Shown one piece after another: positions 60,132 through 64,000 of a DNA stretch of 64,000 nt. A program made the translations under genes and the position numbers. Every line of letters begins with the position of its first letter. Position 1 is the first letter of the stretch. This DNA comes from Sambucus nigra (taxonomy: Eukaryota > Streptophyta > Magnoliopsida > Dipsacales > Adoxaceae). The notes beneath the pieces were generated by a model that was not told the DNA's origin, did no database searches, and was given only the letters and a program-made list of their open reading frames with translations. The stretch lies in NCBI GenBank assembly GCA_949130495.1, contig OX422221.1, forward strand, positions 147,221,405 through 147,285,404. The letters run 5' to 3'.

Positions 60132-62044
60132 ATCCATTATACAAAGCCGTGGAAATATTGCGAGCACGAGTGCACCTCAAGAACCACATACCCATTTAGA
60201 AAGACATTTTCTTGGGCCCATGGATGTCCCTTACTGTCGTTGCTCAGCTTTACATTGGATGGATAAAAGATTATCGACCTCATCAAAGATTAGCCCTCTA
60301 TTTGGGAAGTGTTGTAGACAAGGACAAGTTCGATTACCACATCTACTTGAACCCCCACCGGAAATTAAACATATGTTCGATGGTAATGATGTTCAATGCA
60401 AGTCTTTCCAGAGTCATATTAGAGAGTATAATGCTGCTAACGCCTTTACAAGTCTTGGTGTTCAAATGGATGATAGGGTCCTCAGAGGTAGGGGTCCATC
60501 ATCTTTCACCATTCATGGCGAACTACGTCATCGTACTGGATCCTTATTACCGGAACCGGTACATGAGGAAGAAGCTTCATATGCCCAGTTATACATTTAT
60601 GATCCCAGTGTGGCTTTGAGTGTTAGGGAACGTAGGAATCCACAATTACGAAGTGATGTACTGCAAATAATTCAAGGTTGCTTGGAGGTCAACAATCCTT
60701 TTATCCACAAATATCGTCAGGAGTTTGCTATTTTAAATGAATCGTCTGGATCCGGCCTGAACATGCCAGTATACTTACATTACAAATTTGCAGCAGATTG
60801 TAGAAGGTATAATTTGCCTTCGACTGATGAGATTGCTGTTATTTTACCCGACGATGGCCATAATTCGTCTGCAATGAGAGACATTATTGTTCGCCTTCGA
60901 GGGGGGGATCAATTGATGCGAGTTAATGAATGTCACCCAGCTTACCTACCTCTACACTACGTTCTTTTATACCCTCATGGTCAACTTGGTTGGGACCCTG
61001 ACATGAAGTTATGGGACGTGGGAAACAGTGTTGATCAGGATCATCGACTAACTCAACTGGATTATTGTAGTTATCGTTTGTTTCAACATGGCACTGAGTA
61101 CTCTACAATTTTGAGAGGAGGTAAACTTATGCAAGAGTTCATTGTGGATGCATGGGCTTCAACGGAACAAAATCGCTTGACTTATTTCAGACTTAATCAA
61201 AGCAAACTTCGGGTAGAATTATACAAGGATCTTAGCGATTGTATGTCTGAGGGTGTTGAACCATTGCAAATTGGTAGGCGAATGATTTTGCCATCGTCTT
61301 TTACTGGTAGTGCACGAAATATGTTTAAGATTTACCAAGATTTGATGTCCATCACTCGGTACAATCAACACCCTGATATTTTTCTCACAATGACCGCCAA
61401 TCCTAAATGGCCTGAAATCAGTAAGGAACTTTTACCGGGTCAAAATGCTCTCGACCGTCCAGATTTGGTTGCACGTGTTTTTGAACTAAAGAGAAAAGCC
61501 CTAATGAAGGAGATTAAGGATAAAAATATTTTTGGCAAAAAAGTGGCCCATGTGTTTACAATCAAATTTCAAAAAAGGGGGTTGCCCCACATGCATGCTC
61601 TTCTTTTCCTCGATTGTCAAAGCAAGATTAAAACATGCACCCAAGTAGATAATTTTGTCTCTGCTGAGTTTCCAGATCCCACTTATGATCCTACACTCTT
61701 CCAAACTATATTGAGTTGCATGGTACACGGCCCATGCGGCTCCCAGAATCCGAATTCCCCTTGCATGGAGAACGGTATATGTACGAAAAAATACCCTCAA
61801 GCATTTGCAGAAGCCACAACAATGGATAATAATGGATATCCAATCAATCGTCGTCGTGATGACGGTAAGGAATATACTACTACCAGTGGAAAAAAGGTAT
61901 CAAACAAAGATGTTGTCCCCTATAATCCATATTTGTCTAGACTTTTCAATTATCACATTAATGTCGAGGTTTGTGCTGGGTTACGATGCGTTAAATATAT
62001 AAATAAGTACATATATAAGGGTCATGATAGCACAACTATGGACC
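60132..62044 (+). pseudogene. Helitron Rep domain exon (HUH endonuclease)
   Basis: A GT-AG intron (60041-60131) joins the previous exon in frame. The exon then opens with a CRCSALHWMDKRL segment, followed by NAANAFTSLGVQMD and RGPSSFTIHGELRHR, typical of plant Helitron proteins. The Helitron_like_N region carries DIFLTMTANPKWPE, then the metal-binding HUH motif in GLPHMHALLFLD (about 61583-61610), then the two-tyrosine motif YINKYIYKGHD (about 61993-62028). Rep nicks and joins single strands during rolling-circle-like transposition. The frame runs over 630 codons without a stop and then breaks at about 62045. The long ORF's apparent first residues upstream of 60132 are intron translation. Confidence 0.9.
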
Positions 62045-63502
62045 TCCTGAAGCAGCTTGGCGAGTTTATGGTAATCACATGCATCAGGAGAAACCGCCTG
62101 TTACACGATTAGATTTACATTTACCTGGCATGCATCATGTTGTGTTTGATCCTTCATATTCATCAACTACGATTTCTCAAAGAGCCAGCGGTCAAATGAG
62201 TTCGTTAACCGGGTTTTTTCCTTTTTGCGCATTGAATCCTTCTGCACCAGAGTATACCTACCAAGAGTTTTCCCAACATTATGTTTGGAGATCTAAAACG
62301 AAACTATGGACTGCACGGAAATCATCTGAGTTTGCTATTGGGCGAATGTACTATGCTAGCTCGAATTCTGGAGAAAGGTTTTATTTGCGATTGCTTTTGA
62401 CCGTTGTTAAAGGGCCCACATCGTTCGAGTGCTTACGCACGCTGAATTGTGTATTACACGAGACTTTCAAATGGGCGTGTATAGCGAGGGGATTGCTTGA
62501 CGACGATAATGAGTGGGTTCAATGTTTACAGGAGGCATCCATCATGCGCACCGGATATCAACTTCGGCATTTGTTTGGGGTTATACTCACACAATGTTTT
62601 CCTTTGCATCCGGTGTTATTATGGAATCAATTTTCCATTCATATATGTGATGATCTGATTCATGAGTTACACACATTGTTTTCTATCCCAAATCCAACTG
62701 ACATCCAAATTGAGGATTATGGTTTGTATCTTCTAAATGAGGTGCTTCAAGAGTCTGGTAAGAGTTTAAGTGACTTCCCTCCAATGCATCTGCCAACTTT
62801 TAATTGGACAACTGTGGGTGGGAATAGATTACTCTCAGAACATCATCAGTTAAAATCGTTAGCAATGCAAGGTGATGCACAATTAGATGTTGATCGCCTT
62901 AATGAGGGACAACACATATCTTACTCAGCGATAACATCATCTGTTTTCGAGAATAAGGGGACTACATATTTTTTGAATGGAGGTGTTGGCACTGGAAAGA
63001 CATTTTTGTACAATACAATAGCAACCTTCTGTCGTAGTTTGGGTCATACATTTATTACTGTTGCTTCGTCTGGCATTGCTTCTTTGTTGTTAGTTGGTGG
63101 TCGGACTGCACATTCAACATTTTGCATACCTTTGGACATTCTTGAAAACTCAAATTGTGGATTTACAAAGCAGTCGATACATGCAGAGCTATTTAAATCA
63201 GTTAAACTTATAATATGGGATGAAGTTCCTATGCAACATAGGCATTGTGTTGAGGCTGTAGATAGGACACTGCAAGATATTTGTGATGTTAAAAAGCCAT
63301 TTGGAGGAATTACAGTAGTTCTTGGTGTGATTTTCGACAAATCTTACCAGTTATCCCTAGAGGAGTTAGAGAAGAAATTGTTTCCGCTTCATTAAGGCGG
63401 TCTAGGCTTTGGAGGCACATCCATGTTTTGACCTTACATCTAAATATGAGACTAAACCCATTGGAGCCTGAGACAATTCATTTCTCTACGTTCTTGGATC
63501 AG
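62045..63502 (+). pseudogene. Helitron linker and Pif1-like helicase, N-terminal part
   Basis: After a frame change at about 62045, sequence resumes in another frame with [20 protein letters not shown]. Residues usually present between the tyrosine motif and this point seem missing, so a deletion likely caused the shift. The linker (about 62200-62900) leads to Walker [10 protein letters not shown] (about 62980-63005) and Walker [10 protein letters not shown] (about 63207-63233). Val replaces the usual Ala in WDEAP. A second frameshift, probably one lost G near 63327 ([10 protein letters not shown], then a shifted [12 protein letters not shown]), breaks the helicase. The frame then runs to a donor at 63503. 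Confidence 0.85.
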
Positions 63503-63575
63503 GTACTGCTATTTACTCTTTTCTATTTTTTAACAATCTTCGTTCAACATGCATGCATTTGACTTTTTTTTATAG
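63503..63575 (+). other. Intron in the Helitron helicase
   Basis: This 73-bp segment starts GTACTG and ends TTTTTTTATAG. Splicing joins TTCTTGGATCAG to ATTGGGTCC in frame. Confidence 0.7.
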
Positions 63576-64000
63576 ATTGGGTCCAATCCTCTTGAAGTTG
63601 TATCATTGCCTTCCTCAATACAAAAGTGTAATGATGTCCGTGATCTAATTGCGAAGGTGTATCCATTGTTGAATGTGGTCGGTACTATTACACCAACCTT
63701 CCTCACCGAACGAACAATTCTTTCAGCGCGGAATGACGATATGACTACTATAAATAATTTGGCATTGAATATCTTTCCGGGTGATACAAAAACTTATTTT
63801 GGTGCCGATAAAATGTGTGACGACGAGTCCGGTAGAGACGTACATAGTCAGTACCCAAATGAGTTTTTGAATTCTCTCAGTCCTTCTAGTTTACCCCTTT
63901 TTAAGTTGGAGTTAAAGGTGGGTTCTCCGATTATGCTTTTGAGAAACATTGCTCCGAAGGATGGTCTTTGCAATGGCACGCGATTGGTGGTTACAAAATG
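63576..64000 (+). pseudogene. Helitron helicase, C-terminal part (runs off the window)
   Basis: The exon is open to the last base. It carries [16 protein letters not shown], then [20 protein letters not shown], then [20 protein letters not shown], the conserved C-terminal motifs of Helitron and Pif1-like helicases. The helicase unwinds the donor strand during transposition. No lesion is seen within this exon. The remaining motif and stop lie beyond the window. Confidence 0.87.

Larger units (their letters stand above)
56900..64000 (+). mobile_element. Helitron, coding part, truncated by the window edge
   Basis: The Rep (HUH) domain followed by a Pif1-like helicase is diagnostic of Helitrons. 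Coding exons run from about 58016 to the right edge, and helicase sequence is still open at 64000. I could not locate the 5' TC terminus. The start given is where a TC-rich leader with three CTCCATTTCGTTCTTCA-like repeats begins (about 56938-57030). The 3' hairpin and CTRR end lie outside. Several lesions make this copy non-autonomous. Confidence 0.8.

Overview
The window is repeat-dominated nuclear DNA of a flowering plant. The evidence is two Tat-lineage Ty3/Gypsy retrotransposons, a very-long-LTR element of the LARD type, CACTA-like and Harbinger-like DNA transposons, a plant-type Helitron with introns, long AT-rich spacers and TA/GT/GA microsatellites. I could not name the species. I found no intact host gene, tRNA or rRNA. 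Nearly every coding trace belongs to a transposable element, and all are broken by stops or frameshifts.

Layout: 1-1014 spacer. 1020-13555 is Tat-like element A, minus strand, with 925-bp LTRs. Its gag-pol reads leftward from about 12454 to 6473. A spliced antisense gene (2522-4933) and a two-monomer tandem array (5108-6376) lie between pol and the 3' LTR. 13561-15120 is spacer, then a TA/TG microsatellite. 15245-18144 is a truncated long-LTR element with a tRNA-Met-type primer site. 18145-20960 is spacer.

20967-30684 is a 9.7-kb LARD-like element with LTRs of about 3.3 kb, a 3-kb interior without gag or pol, and a perfect 5-bp target duplication. It appears to sit inside the terminal repeat of a CACTA-type element whose other end is at 31478. 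31479-40421 is mostly spacer, with microsatellites, a small tandem duplication and a gag relic (34403-34880). 40425-41382 is a 958-bp Harbinger-like element with TAA duplications. 42932-55241 is Tat-like element B, minus strand, with LTRs of 595 and 613 bp and a perfect ATCAT duplication. It carries two antisense genes (43953-46147 and 46335-47713), a hairpin-containing tandem array (47925-48545) and a decayed gag-pol. From about 56900 to the right edge runs a plus-strand Helitron: short 5' exons, an HUH Rep domain, then a Pif1-like helicase that continues past the window.

Elements A and B share one plan. From the 3' LTR inward, a spliced antisense gene or genes reads toward pol, pol reads toward the antisense genes, and a tandem-repeat array sits between the two converging 3' ends. 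Antisense ORFs and 3' repeat arrays are known in the Tat lineage. The points most worth following are the intron-bearing antisense genes, the second coiled-coil gene in B, the A/B monomer organisation of the array in A, and the LARD-into-CACTA nesting. LTR divergence by eye is roughly 5-6% for A and B and about 8% for the LARD, so the LARD looks oldest.
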